A stretch of DNA of 64,000 nucleotides from NCBI GenBank assembly GCA_033032865.1, contig JAWHQI010000068.1:1860001-1924000 (forward strand), in the 5' to 3' direction. A program made the translations under genes and the position numbers. Shown one piece after another: positions 20,281 through 30,199 of this stretch; position 1 is the first letter of the stretch; the number at the start of each line of letters is the position of its first letter. The notes below the pieces were generated by a model. That model made no database searches. It saw nothing but the letters and a program-made list of their open reading frames with translations, and was not told where the DNA came from. Origin of the DNA: Dactylorhiza incarnata (Eukaryota > Streptophyta > Magnoliopsida > Asparagales > Orchidaceae).

Positions 20281-21773
20281 TCCTGTCTCAAAGCACTATC
20301 AACTTTATCTATTTTCTGATAAACTGACTTTATGGACTGATCAAAATGCTCTGTTTGAGCTTGCAGCAAAGTTGAAATTGACTTGAGCAAAGAAGATTGA
20401 GAGCTCTCTCCAGTTCCAAAAACATCAGGAGAGACTCTATCAGCTACAAAACTAGTAAACTGTGCTTGCTTATCAAGCACAGTTGCTCTTGGAGATTGTC
20501 TCAAAATACTTTCTGGAGGGGGCAAGAGCAGCACAGGAGGGACTGCAGATTCACCCATAAATATGTCTTCCTGTTCATTCTCCCCCTCAGTCAAAGACAT
20601 CTTCTTAGCTGACTCCAACTGAGCACTAAACCTGCCCATCTCCATAGAATCTGATTTCTCAGAAGGAACAGATTCAGGATCTGCCAAGTCTTCACTATGT
20701 TCTGAATTATAAGCAAACTCTGCAGGGGATCTTCTTGAGTCCTCTAACATAGCAGCTTCATATTCAGCAGCAAAGTTCCCTTGACCTTCCAGGTCAGGAA
20801 CAGTATCAGGAATAGCAGGACTGACTGGATCAACATACACTGGATCAGTATGAACTGGATCAATTTCACTGGGAGGAATTTCCTTTGAAGAAGCACTACT
20901 TTCAGCAATGTCTCTTGGGGTTGGAAGCTCCCCCTCAACATGTTCACTTCTGCCTTGATCAGGAGCTGTACTGGGTCCACTACCCCTTGAGGGTTGACCT
21001 TCTTCATGAATCCTATTCTCATTCTGCACAGGGTCCTGATCACCACTAACAACAACCTTGACTCCACCCTTTGGATTGACCCTTTCCCATTTGGAGAAAA
21101 TAGAGGAGTTGATTTTCTTAGTGTGATGGATGGGTATACCCCTTCCAAGATTGAAAAAATCTGGATTAGTACCATTCAACAACAAACTGATAATTCTTCC
21201 AAAATTTGGGGCATGAAAGCTGTCTATAATTTTCTCAAAAAGAACTTCACCAAAATTAAAATTCTTTCTACAAATAATAGCTGTGTGAATCTTAAAGGCT
21301 TCTTCAGATAGGTAGTCATGTGAGCCTACCTTGCACAATAAGACTTTTCCCAAAATATCACACAGAAGCTTACCTCTGTCATTCATGAATTTTCTTCTTA
21401 TCTTTGAACCTTCATCAAGAATGCCACAGAATCTTTTGGCCTTGAGAAAATCTTCAGCAAACACTTCTTCTGATTCGACTTCAGGCATCCTCAAAATCCT
21501 GTTGATGCCACTAGCTTTCAAAACTATTTTACAAGACCTGATGTTGCTCTTTATCTTCTTGCCTTGACTAGAGATTTTTGCATTTCTGAAGAACTCAAGA
21601 ACGTCTTGTTCGAGAATTTTAGCCGGCTCTTCCAAGACATAACTGAGCCCGGCGACATCAAGCATCAAGATAATGTTTCTGAACTCATCTGAAGCAGTTT
21701 GAAAGCTACCTCGCACCAGCTCTACACCTGAATACAGACCTCCAGCTGCTTTGGGCGCCATCGAGCTTGACAA
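20268..21773 (-). CDS. SIRE extra gene, N-terminal half (plant transposon-protein type)
   Basis: This 501-residue frame lies about 300 bases downstream of pol. The N-terminal domain reads VLEFFRNAKISS, ASGINRILRMPEVESEE, then RGKLLCDILGKVLL and SHDYLSEEAFKIHTAI. This is the same succession of motifs (strand/helix around a RILRMP or REMFGL box, then a paired-helix region) seen in the antisense gene of copia-3. An acidic, Pro/Ser-rich linker follows (residues about 240-400), then a short coil FDQSIKSVYQKIDKVDSAL. SIRE elements of other plants carry an extra frame here called env-like. I see no envelope features. A role as a DNA-binding or regulatory factor is only a suggestion. Confidence 0.65.
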   Translation of the reverse strand: MSSSMAPKAAGGLYSGVELVRGSFQTASDEFRNIILMLDVAGLSYVLEEPAKILEQDVLEFFRNAKISSQGKKIKSNIRSCKIVLKASGINRILRMPEVESEEVFAEDFLKAKRFCGILDEGSKIRRKFMNDRGKLLCDILGKVLLCKVGSHDYLSEEAFKIHTAIICRKNFNFGEVLFEKIIDSFHAPNFGRIISLLLNGTNPDFFNLGRGIPIHHTKKINSSIFSKWERVNPKGGVKVVVSGDQDPVQNENRIHEEGQPSRGSGPSTAPDQGRSEHVEGELPTPRDIAESSASSKEIPPSEIDPVHTDPVYVDPVSPAIPDTVPDLEGQGNFAAEYEAAMLEDSRRSPAEFAYNSEHSEDLADPESVPSEKSDSMEMGRFSAQLESAKKMSLTEGENEQEDIFMGESAVPPVLLLPPPESILRQSPRATVLDKQAQFTSFVADRVSPDVFGTGESSQSSLLKSISTLLQAQTEHFDQSIKSVYQKIDKVDSALRQECLR

Positions 21774-22077
21774 AATCGGGGAAGAGAAACAGTGTTTTCT
21801 CGAGGGAGACGGAGAGACGAGAAGGGTTTCACGGAAGAGTGCGTGGAATCACGTGTTCTCTTTGTTTTTATATATATATAAAATAAATTTAGGCGCATAC
21901 CTGATTTCACGGATGGCTCTTCGGATCCAATAAATTGTATTTAATAATAAGGGTTCACGAGAGATGTGTCCGAGAAGAGAGATATTTTGACATGTGAAAT
22001 TTCGTGAAACTTCATGAAATTTCTGGTTTATCCAGTGAAATCCCGTGTAATTTCGTGAAATTCCAATATTCTTGTCC

Positions 22078-22983
22078 TCATGATTCCTTGTTAAGCATTC
22101 CAAGTTCCATTTTGAAGAAATTGAACTTGGTCTCGTCCAGAGGCTTCGTAAAAATATCTGCACTTTGTTTCTCAGTATTAACATATAACAAATTAATATC
22201 CTTACTCTCAACATGTTCCCGGATGAAGTGGTAGCGAAGCTCGATGTGCTTCGTTCTGCTGTGAGAAACTGGATTATTTGCTATGGCAATAGCACTTGAG
22301 GAGTCACAGAACATGGGGATTTCTGTGAGCTTTAAATTATAGTCCTCAAGCTGATTCTTTATCCACAAAAGTTGTGCACAGCAACTGCCGACAGAGATAT
22401 ATTCTGATTCAGCAGTTGATATTGCAACACAATTTTGCTTCTTGCTACTCCATGACACAAGCCTTTTTCCCAAGAATTGGCAAGTTCCTGAAGTACTCTT
22501 TCTATCATCTTTGCTACCTGCAAAATCAGGATCTGAAAAACCAATTAGTTCAAAATCATTGCTTCTCGGGTACCATAAGCCGAGATTTGGTGTACCCTTA
22601 AGGTATCTCAAAATCCTCTTTGCAGCAGCATAATGAGATTCCTTACAGTTCACCTGATACCTGGCACAAACACAAGTTGAAAACATTATATCGGGCCTAC
22701 TGGTAGTAAGGTAGAGCAAGGACCCAATTATGCTTCTGTACTTGGTTTCATCAAAAGGTTTCCCTTTCTCATCCTTGTCCAGAGACATACTTGAGCCCAT
22801 TGGAGTCCTCATAGAGGTTGCACTCTCCATTCCAAATTTCTTGAGGATCTCTTTGGTGAACTTCGTCTGAGAGATGAAAATTCCATCTTCAGATTGGTGC
22901 ACCTGGAGTCCTAAGAAATATTTCAGCTCTCCCATGCTGCTCATTTCAAACTTACCTTGCATCAAGCTAGAAACTTTTTGCAA
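22078..22983 (-). CDS. SIRE RT C-terminal part and RNase H
   Basis: The frame starts in the RT connection ([46 protein letters not shown]) and then gives RNase [44 protein letters not shown]. It ends with [17 protein letters not shown] and [14 protein letters not shown], the normal pol terminus. RNase H degrades the RNA strand of the RNA-DNA hybrid. It is in a different frame from the upstream RT because of one lost base near 22975. Confidence 0.88.
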   Translation of the reverse strand: MQKVSSLMQGKFEMSSMGELKYFLGLQVHQSEDGIFISQTKFTKEILKKFGMESATSMRTPMGSSMSLDKDEKGKPFDETKYRSIIGSLLYLTTSRPDIMFSTCVCARYQVNCKESHYAAAKRILRYLKGTPNLGLWYPRSNDFELIGFSDPDFAGSKDDRKSTSGTCQFLGKRLVSWSSKKQNCVAISTAESEYISVGSCCAQLLWIKNQLEDYNLKLTEIPMFCDSSSAIAIANNPVSHSRTKHIELRYHFIREHVESKDINLLYVNTEKQSADIFTKPLDETKFNFFKMELGMLNKES

Positions 22984-23984
22984 AGTTTGTCATCTGTAGA
23001 ACCAAATATAATATCATTGACATAGATTTGCACTAGAAAAATCTCACCTTTTACTTCCCTAAGAAACAATGTCTTATCTATTGTTCCTCTTGTGAATTTG
23101 TTCTCAACAAGGAACCTAGACAATGTCTCATACCAGGCTCGGGGTGCCTGTTTGAGACCATACAAAGCTTTATGTAAATAATATACATGATCAGGAAAGT
23201 TAGAATATACAAAACCTTGAGGCTGAGCTACATATACTTCCTCTTTAAGGTCTCCATTCAGGAAGGCTGACTTCACATCCATCTGGAAAACCTTAAAGCC
23301 CTTATATGCAGCATATGCCAGAAATAATCTGATGGCTTCAAGTCTTGCTACTGGTGCAAAGGTCTGATCAAAATCAATCCCTTCTTCTTCCCTGTATCCT
23401 TGTGCAACCAGTCTTGCTTTGTTCTTTGTAATGATGCCCTTTTCATCAAGCTTGTTCTGGTAGACCCATTTTGTTCCAATTACATTTTGTCCTTTGGGTC
23501 TTGGTACTAACTCCCAGACTTTACATCTCTTGAATTGGTTGAGCTCTTCTTGCATAGCAAGGATCCAAGATGGATCGGTGTTTGCTTCTTCAAACTTCTT
23601 CGGCTCAATCTGTGAAAGAAAACTTAAATGTAAAACTTCGTTAGTTGTACCTCTTCTCGTTTGAACTCTGCTTGAAGGATCTCCGATAATCTGATCAGCT
23701 GGATGATCTCTTGAATATCTGACTCCCAAGTTGTTTGCATTTTCAGGAGCAACTTGAGGTTCAGCCACCTCTGGATTATCTTCTTCTTCATGAACTTCTT
23801 GTTCATCTTCAGAGTGATCTGAGATCTCTTCTGCCAACTTTGGAGCATCATCTGTGGTTTTTACTCCATCTTGCATAGAGAGTTCCTTTAGCTTTTCACA
23901 TGCATCTTCAATGAGCATACTAGACGAGTTGCTATGCAGCAGGCTCGTCTCATCAAATACAACATGGACTGTTTTCTCTACCAC
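22962..23984 (-). CDS. SIRE reverse transcriptase, catalytic part (YVND variant)
   Basis: After a linker rich in acidic residues come the RT blocks [72 protein letters not shown] and [12 protein letters not shown]. The first catalytic Asp is present in the DVKSAFLNG block. The YxDD box reads YVND because one GAT became AAT, which removes an essential metal-binding Asp. The enzyme would be inactive even without the frameshift that ends the frame at 22962. It is the pol domain that would copy element RNA into DNA in cytoplasmic particles. Confidence 0.88.
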   Translation of the reverse strand: MVEKTVHVVFDETSLLHSNSSSMLIEDACEKLKELSMQDGVKTTDDAPKLAEEISDHSEDEQEVHEEEDNPEVAEPQVAPENANNLGVRYSRDHPADQIIGDPSSRVQTRRGTTNEVLHLSFLSQIEPKKFEEANTDPSWILAMQEELNQFKRCKVWELVPRPKGQNVIGTKWVYQNKLDEKGIITKNKARLVAQGYREEEGIDFDQTFAPVARLEAIRLFLAYAAYKGFKVFQMDVKSAFLNGDLKEEVYVAQPQGFVYSNFPDHVYYLHKALYGLKQAPRAWYETLSRFLVENKFTRGTIDKTLFLREVKGEIFLVQIYVNDIIFGSTDDKLCKKFLA

Positions 23985-24769
23985 CAGAGTTTTCTTATTG
24001 AAAATCCTATATGCCTTACTATGGCGCTACTATATCCTACGAAAATACCTTCAAAACATTTTTCACTAAACTTGGTTGTAGAATGCTTCCCATTGTTAAG
24101 TACATAGCATTTACTGCCAAAAATTCTAAAATATGAAATCTTTGGTTTTCTGCCCTTTAGAATCTCATATGGGGTCTTACGATGGTTCTTATTGATGAGT
24201 GCTCTGTTTTGCACATGGCAAGCTGTGTTGATAGCTTCTGCCCAGAAATATTCTGGAAGAGCAGAATCACTCAACATGGAACTGCCAGCTTCTATGAGGG
24301 TTCTATTCTTTCTCTCGGCTACTCCATTTTGCTGTGGAGTACGAGGAGAGGAAAACTCATGGGAGATACCTTGACTTTCACAAAACTCTGTAATGGCCCC
24401 AAACCTAAATTCTGTTCCATGGTCACTTCTGATTTTGACCACTGAACAGTCAAGTTCATTCTGAATAAGCTTGACAAAATTAGTGAATATGCCGAAGGTT
24501 TCTGACTTAAGTTTTAGAAAGAACACCCAAGCAAACCGGGAATAATCATCAACAATAACCAAGGTGTAAGCTTTCCCACCTAAGCTTCAAACTGACATTA
24601 GACCAAACAAATCCATATGCAGCAGATGAAGACATCTGGTAGAATTATTGCCAATTATGCTCTTAAAGTTAGCCTTTGTTTGCTTACCCATTTGGCAAGC
24701 ATGGCAAGGGCTTTCTTTAATGCATTTAACTTTGGGGGCATCCCTTACCAAGTTGTGAGAAAATAACAT
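23978..24769 (-). CDS. SIRE integrase (two open segments)
   Basis: 24587-24769 gives the end of the zinc-binding region ([14 protein letters not shown]) and HLLHMDLFG with the first catalytic Asp. A TGA near 24587 breaks the frame; 23978-24562 then gives [14 protein letters not shown], the second Asp in RSDHGTEF, the Glu in [18 protein letters not shown], and GIFVGYSS near the end. The last residues (FSIRKLWW) are out of register with the RT frame that starts at 23984. The stop most simply arose from a single base change. The enzyme would insert element DNA into the genome with 5-base duplications, matching those seen here. Confidence 0.85.
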
Positions 24770-24808
24770 AGATATAGTTTTGAAATTAATATGTGCTAAT
24801 CTCTTATG

Positions 24809-25246
24809 TCATTGGTCACAAAGAGATGCACTATCTTTGGCAACAAAACACACTGGGGTAGAAGACTGTAAACATATAAAATCTAAACAGTAAATACAAC
24901 TACTCCTAGAACCTGTTAAAATAGTTTCTGCAGACGCGGACATCTTTATCAGGCATCTATCTCTAAAGAACTCAACGGTATAGCCTTTGTCACACAGTTG
25001 GCTTATGCTAATCAGATTGTATTTCAATCCTTTCACATGGGCTACACATGTGAAAACGACTGAGCCGTTGGTTATTGAACCATAACCAATAATAATACCT
25101 CGTTCAGATCCGCCAAACTTTACTTTAGGCCCGTTCTCAACTAGAACATAATCCTGAAGTAATCTTCTTCTCCCGGTCATATGCCGAGAGCAACCACTGT
25201 CCAAATACCAGATGGGAATTTCATTGGCCTTTGGACATTCCTGCAA
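24809..25246 (-). CDS. SIRE protease and start of integrase
   Basis: WYLDSGCSRHMTGRRRLL holds the Asp-Ser-Gly of the aspartic protease. VKGLKYNLISISQLCDKG and the ILTGSRSSCIYCL stretch form the link to integrase. The frame ends CDQ then TGA at 24809, where the family has Trp (TGG), so the HKRLAH motif of the integrase zinc domain lies just past the stop. The protease would cut Gag-Pol during particle maturation. Confidence 0.87.
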   Translation of the reverse strand: MQECPKANEIPIWYLDSGCSRHMTGRRRLLQDYVLVENGPKVKFGGSERGIIIGYGSITNGSVVFTCVAHVKGLKYNLISISQLCDKGYTVEFFRDRCLIKMSASAETILTGSRSSCIYCLDFICLQSSTPVCFVAKDSASLCDQ

Positions 25247-25271
25247 ACATGATCAATACCACTTAGGAACC

Positions 25272-26855
25272 TGATGCGCAAAACTATGCTTGCTAACGAT
25301 AACGGCAAGTGTACCGTATCGAATGTAGTATAGGTTATTAAAACAAGGTCGTATTAGACTCGGGGCGGTTGAGTACTCTTACTTCGGAAAATCTCTATTA
25401 TTTTATCGAAAGAAACTTGGGTTGGTTGGTTGCAAGAAAGAGAAATAAATTGTTAAAACTATGATAAGAAGGATTAGCACTCAACCTCGAATCACCTTGG
25501 AAAAAAATAAATAAATAAATAAATAAAACTTCTAATTCTGTTTAAAAGAAATGCTTGACCGTGGAGGTTCCCGATTTATAAACGTACCTCTCTCAAGGAT
25601 ACACCTAACTGAGTTTAGGTTGATCAATCGAACTCTCGTTCTAGAATCGAAACCCCTAAAACTCACTTTATCGAAGTGAACCCCTCTATTGGATATAACT
25701 CCAATCCGGGAGATTTATGTCGTCCTCTCTCGAGGAGTGCATTCAAATCTCTTTATCCTTGAAATGATCGATTCGAACTCAAAACCTCTCGATTATCAGA
25801 CTACGAAAACAAGAATGAGATTATATATCGATAATATAATCTCAATCAATATAAATTCAAGGATAAATCTTAAGCGATCTAAATAAGAGAAAAAGAAGTT
25901 CTAAACTAAATTATGAATTATATTTTCCTTGGATCATCTCGGCCGAGTACTAATGAAATTTAGCTACTCATGGAGATGGAGGAATTGATGAAATACAAGA
26001 AGTGCATAATGAAGATTGAGAGTAGAATAAGAGAAAAAGTACTATTTTATTAATTGAAAAGAAATTACAACTAGGAAACAAGAAGTTACAAACCTGAAAT
26101 GAAAGTGCAAGCTAAGAAGGAAGATTACAAGCTTAAGAATGACAAAAACAGTGCAAGAAAATAAACTTAGAACTCCCCAAAATTCGTCCCCAATCATCTG
26201 GAAAATCTCCCTTTAAATAGCTGAATTTTTGGTGTTACACGCCCTTGGTCACGCCCGTGACCAAGGGCGTGTAAGGGGCGTGATTTGCTGTGAGCGGAGA
26301 AGGCGCCGTCTGGCTTCAATGCAGGCGTTACAGACGTTTCACGCCCTAGGTCACGCCCATGACCTAGGGCATGTAGTCTCAATTAAGTGCTGCTGGCGGG
26401 AAGCTTTAGCGGGAAATTGGCGCGGGAAAAGTCACGCCCGTGTGCTGGATGTCACGCCCTTGGTCACGCCCGTGACCGAGGGCGTGTAATTTTAATTGAC
26501 GTGGCGGCGTGCTCCGGATGATTGTGGCGGGTCATGGCCGTGACATTGGGTCACGCCCGTGACCTGGGGCGTGTACTTGGCGAAATCTTCACGGAGCGTC
26601 CCCGGAGTGGCAGAAGCAGGTCTGGAGTATTTCGTAGGTTACACGCCCATGGTCACGCCCGTGACCTGGGGCGTGTAATTATAACTTTTTGCTCGAAACA
26701 GCCCAGAAAAACCTGAAAACACAAAATAAACTTAAGTTAGCTTATGAAATAACAATGGAAGGATTTATATGATAAAATTCCTAAAAATAACATAATTTTA
26801 TATAAAAAAACATAATAAACCTAAACTAAAAGATGAGTAAATAAATTACTCATCA
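25272..26855 (-). repeat. Athila 3' LTR
   Basis: The plus-strand ends are TGATGCGCAAAACTATGC and ATTACTCATCA. The minus TATA box TATTTAAA lies at 26212-26219. The word array at 26233-26690 is upstream of it. On the internal side the minus-strand purine stretch GTATGGAGGTATT (26856-26868) is the polypurine tract. Confidence 0.93.
26233..26690. repeat. Athila LTR word array (CACGCCCGTGACC...GGGCGTG)
   Basis: Six blocks of about 35 bases each form a palindrome such as ACACGCCCTTGGTCACGCCC followed by GTGACCAAGGGCGTGTAA. They are separated by 30-60 bases of GC-rich spacer. The array begins 14 bases from the minus-strand TATA box. The copy at 35126-35583 is almost the same, but the fifth block has an extra 12-base CTTGGTCACGCC. 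Confidence 0.93.
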
Positions 26856-26868
26856 AATACCTCCATAC

Positions 26869-28630
26869 TTGCTCATTGCTCGTCCCGAGCAATCCATTTT
26901 TCACAAGGGTGAGAAAAATTAATGCAAGATAGAATTATGAAGGCTAGAGAGTAAAATGCGAAGTATTATGCTGGCATGTGTAGATATTTTAGTAAAAAGA
27001 TGTTCTTGGCATAAATGCTAATTTATGAAATACTTCAAAAATGCGTTATAATTATTTATCATTACTTTAAAAATGAGTCGACGGTCAATCAAAAAGTTAT
27101 GTGAAGGGAGAAAATAGCGTGATTGCTGAGATTTAAATTACTAGATGTAGACGTTCGGGGTGGCCTCCAAAGAAATCCATCAATGTCGATGGCCATAGGC
27201 TTGCCCGTTTGCAATTTCTCCACTACACTTCGAACTAAATCGACTCTATGGATCCTTAGGACTTAAATAGGGTACATTTTAAGGCTTGGGTTTAAGGGTG
27301 AGGTAACAATGATAAACATGAAGGCGCATTCCACTTAAACAAAATTTTTGAGCTAAAAGAAAATGATTGCCACCACAAAATAATGAAGCTTTACCCCCAT
27401 ACTCGCATTTTTTTCAAAGGGGAAACACTCTCATACTCTTTTATTTAAATCATGAATCTTCATAATTGGGATCATTCCAAGTATGCATGTACATACCTAG
27501 GCCGCATATCATTATGAGATTATTGCTTTTTGAGATTTAAACATTTTTTTTTGAATTGATACCCATAATTTTTTCATAGAATCGTACCCAATTTTTTTTT
27601 TCAATTTAGCTCAAAATTTCAAAGTGTTCATTTGGGTTTTGGACTTTTTAGCTTTGGTGCCGAAATGATGAGGGTGGATCAAATAAAGGTGTAAGGCTCA
27701 AATTTGTGTGAACAATGGTGGTAAATCTAGGTTGGGTGCAAAGGCTCAAACTATCCAAAGAAAGGCCTAAATCATTTCCGTAAAGTTAATTTGTCTAAAG
27801 CGCACATGTTTCGAAAATAGCTTGGGGCAAGTTCTAGACATCGAGAAAGGACACCCTTTTGTTCAATTTGAGTAATAGCTTTCTAACAATCTTCTACACA
27901 CTCACCTAAACTACTTTTGGATAAGACCGGATTCGAATTTAAAAGTAAAATAAATTATTACTACGCAAATTAATAAAACATAATTTTAGATCTATGCCAA
28001 GAATTTAATTTTACACCAAAACTACTCAAAGACAAGCATATGACTAGGAGCACTACATGAGTCAACAATTTTACTCAAAAGTTTCAAAAACTATTCTAGC
28101 ACAAATTTATTTTTAGTCCATATGAAAAACAGTCTACTTAAAACTTATAATTTAGCAAGTGGGAGTTTTGATGAATAAAAAGAACATTTTCTAATCGATT
28201 TTGTTTGTTCTTGGACTTCCCAAGATCTGCCCGGTGAAGGGTTTGCAAGGTACTAGAGGCTATGATGGGAATTCAAGCCCAAAGCGTCCTTTCTAAGAAA
28301 TTTAATTTCAGTTTTTTTTATAATTTTTTTGGTTTTTATTTTTCAAGTAAAACTACAAAGAAAGCTATGTTGCACCCCCATACTTAAAATTAAACATTGT
28401 CCCCAATGTTTAAAACTAAGTATGAAAGATAAAACTAAAAAAAATCAAGATAAATTACTAAAGTGTAAAGAGGGCTTCCCTGAATGGTAGTCGGGGTTGC
28501 CGGTCGAACACCTGCAGAGTTAAATTAGACAAACAAACAAGAAAAGAAAGACAAAAATAAAGAGGTTAACATTGGGTTGCCTCCCAAGAGCGCTTTGTTT
28601 ACCGCAGCGTAGCTTGACTAAGTGGTAATT
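26869..28630 (-). other. Athila tail between integrase and 3' LTR
   Basis: This region is AT-rich and noncoding on both strands. It contains one notable piece: 28212-28293 is repeated with about four differences at 33977-34059, on the other side of the coding region, in the same direction. Confidence 0.7.
28212..28293. repeat. 82-base internal direct repeat, downstream copy
   Basis: The sequence TGGACTTCCCAAGATCT through GGTACTAGAGGCTATGATGG recurs at 33977-34059. The pair flanks gag-pol inside the LTRs. Confidence 0.92.
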
Positions 28631-29362
28631 TTAAAGATTTTGGAAGTGAATGGTTTCGATGATTCCGGGAGCTGGGTCTCCCGGGTGATATAATTTTAAG
28701 CGTTGTCCGTTGACTTTGAAAGAGCCTTTTTCTGGGTGCTCTATTAGCACCACTCCGTATGGCCAAACTTCTTTAACTATGAAGGGACCGGACCATCGTG
28801 ATTTTAATTTACCCGGAAAAAGCCAAAGTCTTGAATTAAATAATAGGACTAAGTCTCCCGGTGAAAAAGTTTTTGGATTTTTGATTTTTTTATCATGATA
28901 AAATTTTGTGCGCTCCTTATAAATCTTATTATTTTCGTAAGCGTTTGCGCGCCACTCGTCTAATTCATTTAATTGTAGTTTTATGTGCTCGGAGGCTAAG
29001 TTTAAATCCAAATTTAAAAATTTTAGCGCCAAAAAGGCGCGATGTTCTAATTCCACCGGTAGATGACAAGCTTTTCCATAGACTAATCGGTACGGTGTAC
29101 ATCCGATGGCGGTTTTGTATGCTGTCCGATATGCCCATAGAGCGTCGTCTAATTTTAGCGACCAATCCTTCCTATTAACGGACACAGTTTTTTCTAAAAT
29201 TCTTTTAAGTTCACGGTTCACCACTTCCACATGGCCATTTGCTTGAGGGTGGTAGGCGGTAGATAGCTTGTGGGTAACTCCATACTTTGCTAAAATTTTA
29301 GCAAGTTGGTTGTTACAAAAATGTGTGCCCCGATCACTAATTAGTGCTCGGGGTGTGCCAAA
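28631..29362 (-). pseudogene. Athila integrase, C-terminal part
   Basis: Reading on from a TGA at 29363-29365, the frame gives [15 protein letters not shown] with the second catalytic Asp, [19 protein letters not shown] with the Glu, and the C-terminal domain ([31 protein letters not shown], ending PGIIETIHF). A Met at 29230 gives a 199-residue open frame, but this is not a natural start. The TGA replaces CGA in the family motif SRFGTP. Confidence 0.87.
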
Positions 29363-29365
29363 TCA

Positions 29366-30199
29366 TGAAAATAATTTTTAAAAAAAATTTACGATGACTC
29401 TCGCGTCGTTAGTGGGAAAAGCTTGTTCTTCCACCCACCTTGACACGTAATCGACCGCAACAAGGATATATTTATTATTAAAAGAGGAGGGTAAAGGACC
29501 TACGAAATCTATTCCCCAAAGATCAAAAATTTCGCATTTTAAAAAAATATTTTGGGGCATTTCGTCCCGGTTAAAAATGTTACCTGACCGTTGGCACCGA
29601 TCACAATTACTCACGAAATTGTGAGCATCTTTAAATAAGGTGGGCCAATAGAAGCCCGACTCTAGCGCCTTTCTTGCGGTCCGGTTCGCTTGATAATGGC
29701 CACCGGTTGGCCCTTCGTGGCAGTGCCGCAGAATTTGGGCGCCTTCCTCGCCCGAAATACACCTTCTTACCACTTGGTTCGCGCAGACACGAAATAAAAA
29801 GGGGTCCTCCCAAAAATAATTTTTCAAATCTGAAAAGAATTTCTTCTTTTGTTGACTTGAAAAATCTTTTGGTAGGACCCGGGCCACTAAATAGTTGGCC
29901 CAATCCGCGTACCAAGGGGTGGAAGAAGTCGTTACCTTTTCGATGGTAAGGAGGCGCTCTTCAGGGAATTTGTCGTCAATTTCGGCTTCCACTAGCGCTC
30001 CTGCAGCCGGATTCTCCAACCGTGAGAGGTGGTCGGCCGCAACAATCTCCGCTCCCCTTTTGTCTTGGATCTCCAAATCGAATTCTTGTAGTAGGAGGAT
30101 CCACCTTAGCAGTCAAGGCTTTGCATCCCTTTTTTGTAGTAAATACCAGAGAGCGGAGTGATTTGTAAAAACAATAACTTTTGAAAGCGTTAAATATGA
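29366..30199 (-). pseudogene. Athila RNase H end and integrase N-terminal part
   Basis: Downstream of the TGA at 30200 the RNase H end reads KVIVFTNHSALWYLLQKRD. A second TGA (30113-30115) follows, then LLRWILLLQEFDLEIQDKRG and AADHLSRLENP. The integrase zinc domain is GPTGGHYQANRTARKALESG with CDRCQRSGN (HHCC), and the core begins WGIDFVGPLPSSF (first Asp). The frame ends at a TAA at 29378-29380 in a run of T and A. Each TGA sits where the family has Arg, fitting CGA to TGA change. Confidence 0.85.

Noticed and set aside
19261..21773. A true retroviral envelope gene in the SIRE element
   Set aside because: No signal peptide, membrane segment, fusion peptide or cysteine pattern is visible; only its position resembles env.
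26233..26690. CRISPR-like array because of regularly spaced palindromes
   Set aside because: Spacers are not uniform or unique in length, the setting is an LTR of a plant retrotransposon, and there are no cas genes.
29674..30161. Plus-strand frames opposite the Athila integrase and RNase H
   Set aside because: They are antisense shadows of pol; the minus strand has the conserved motifs.
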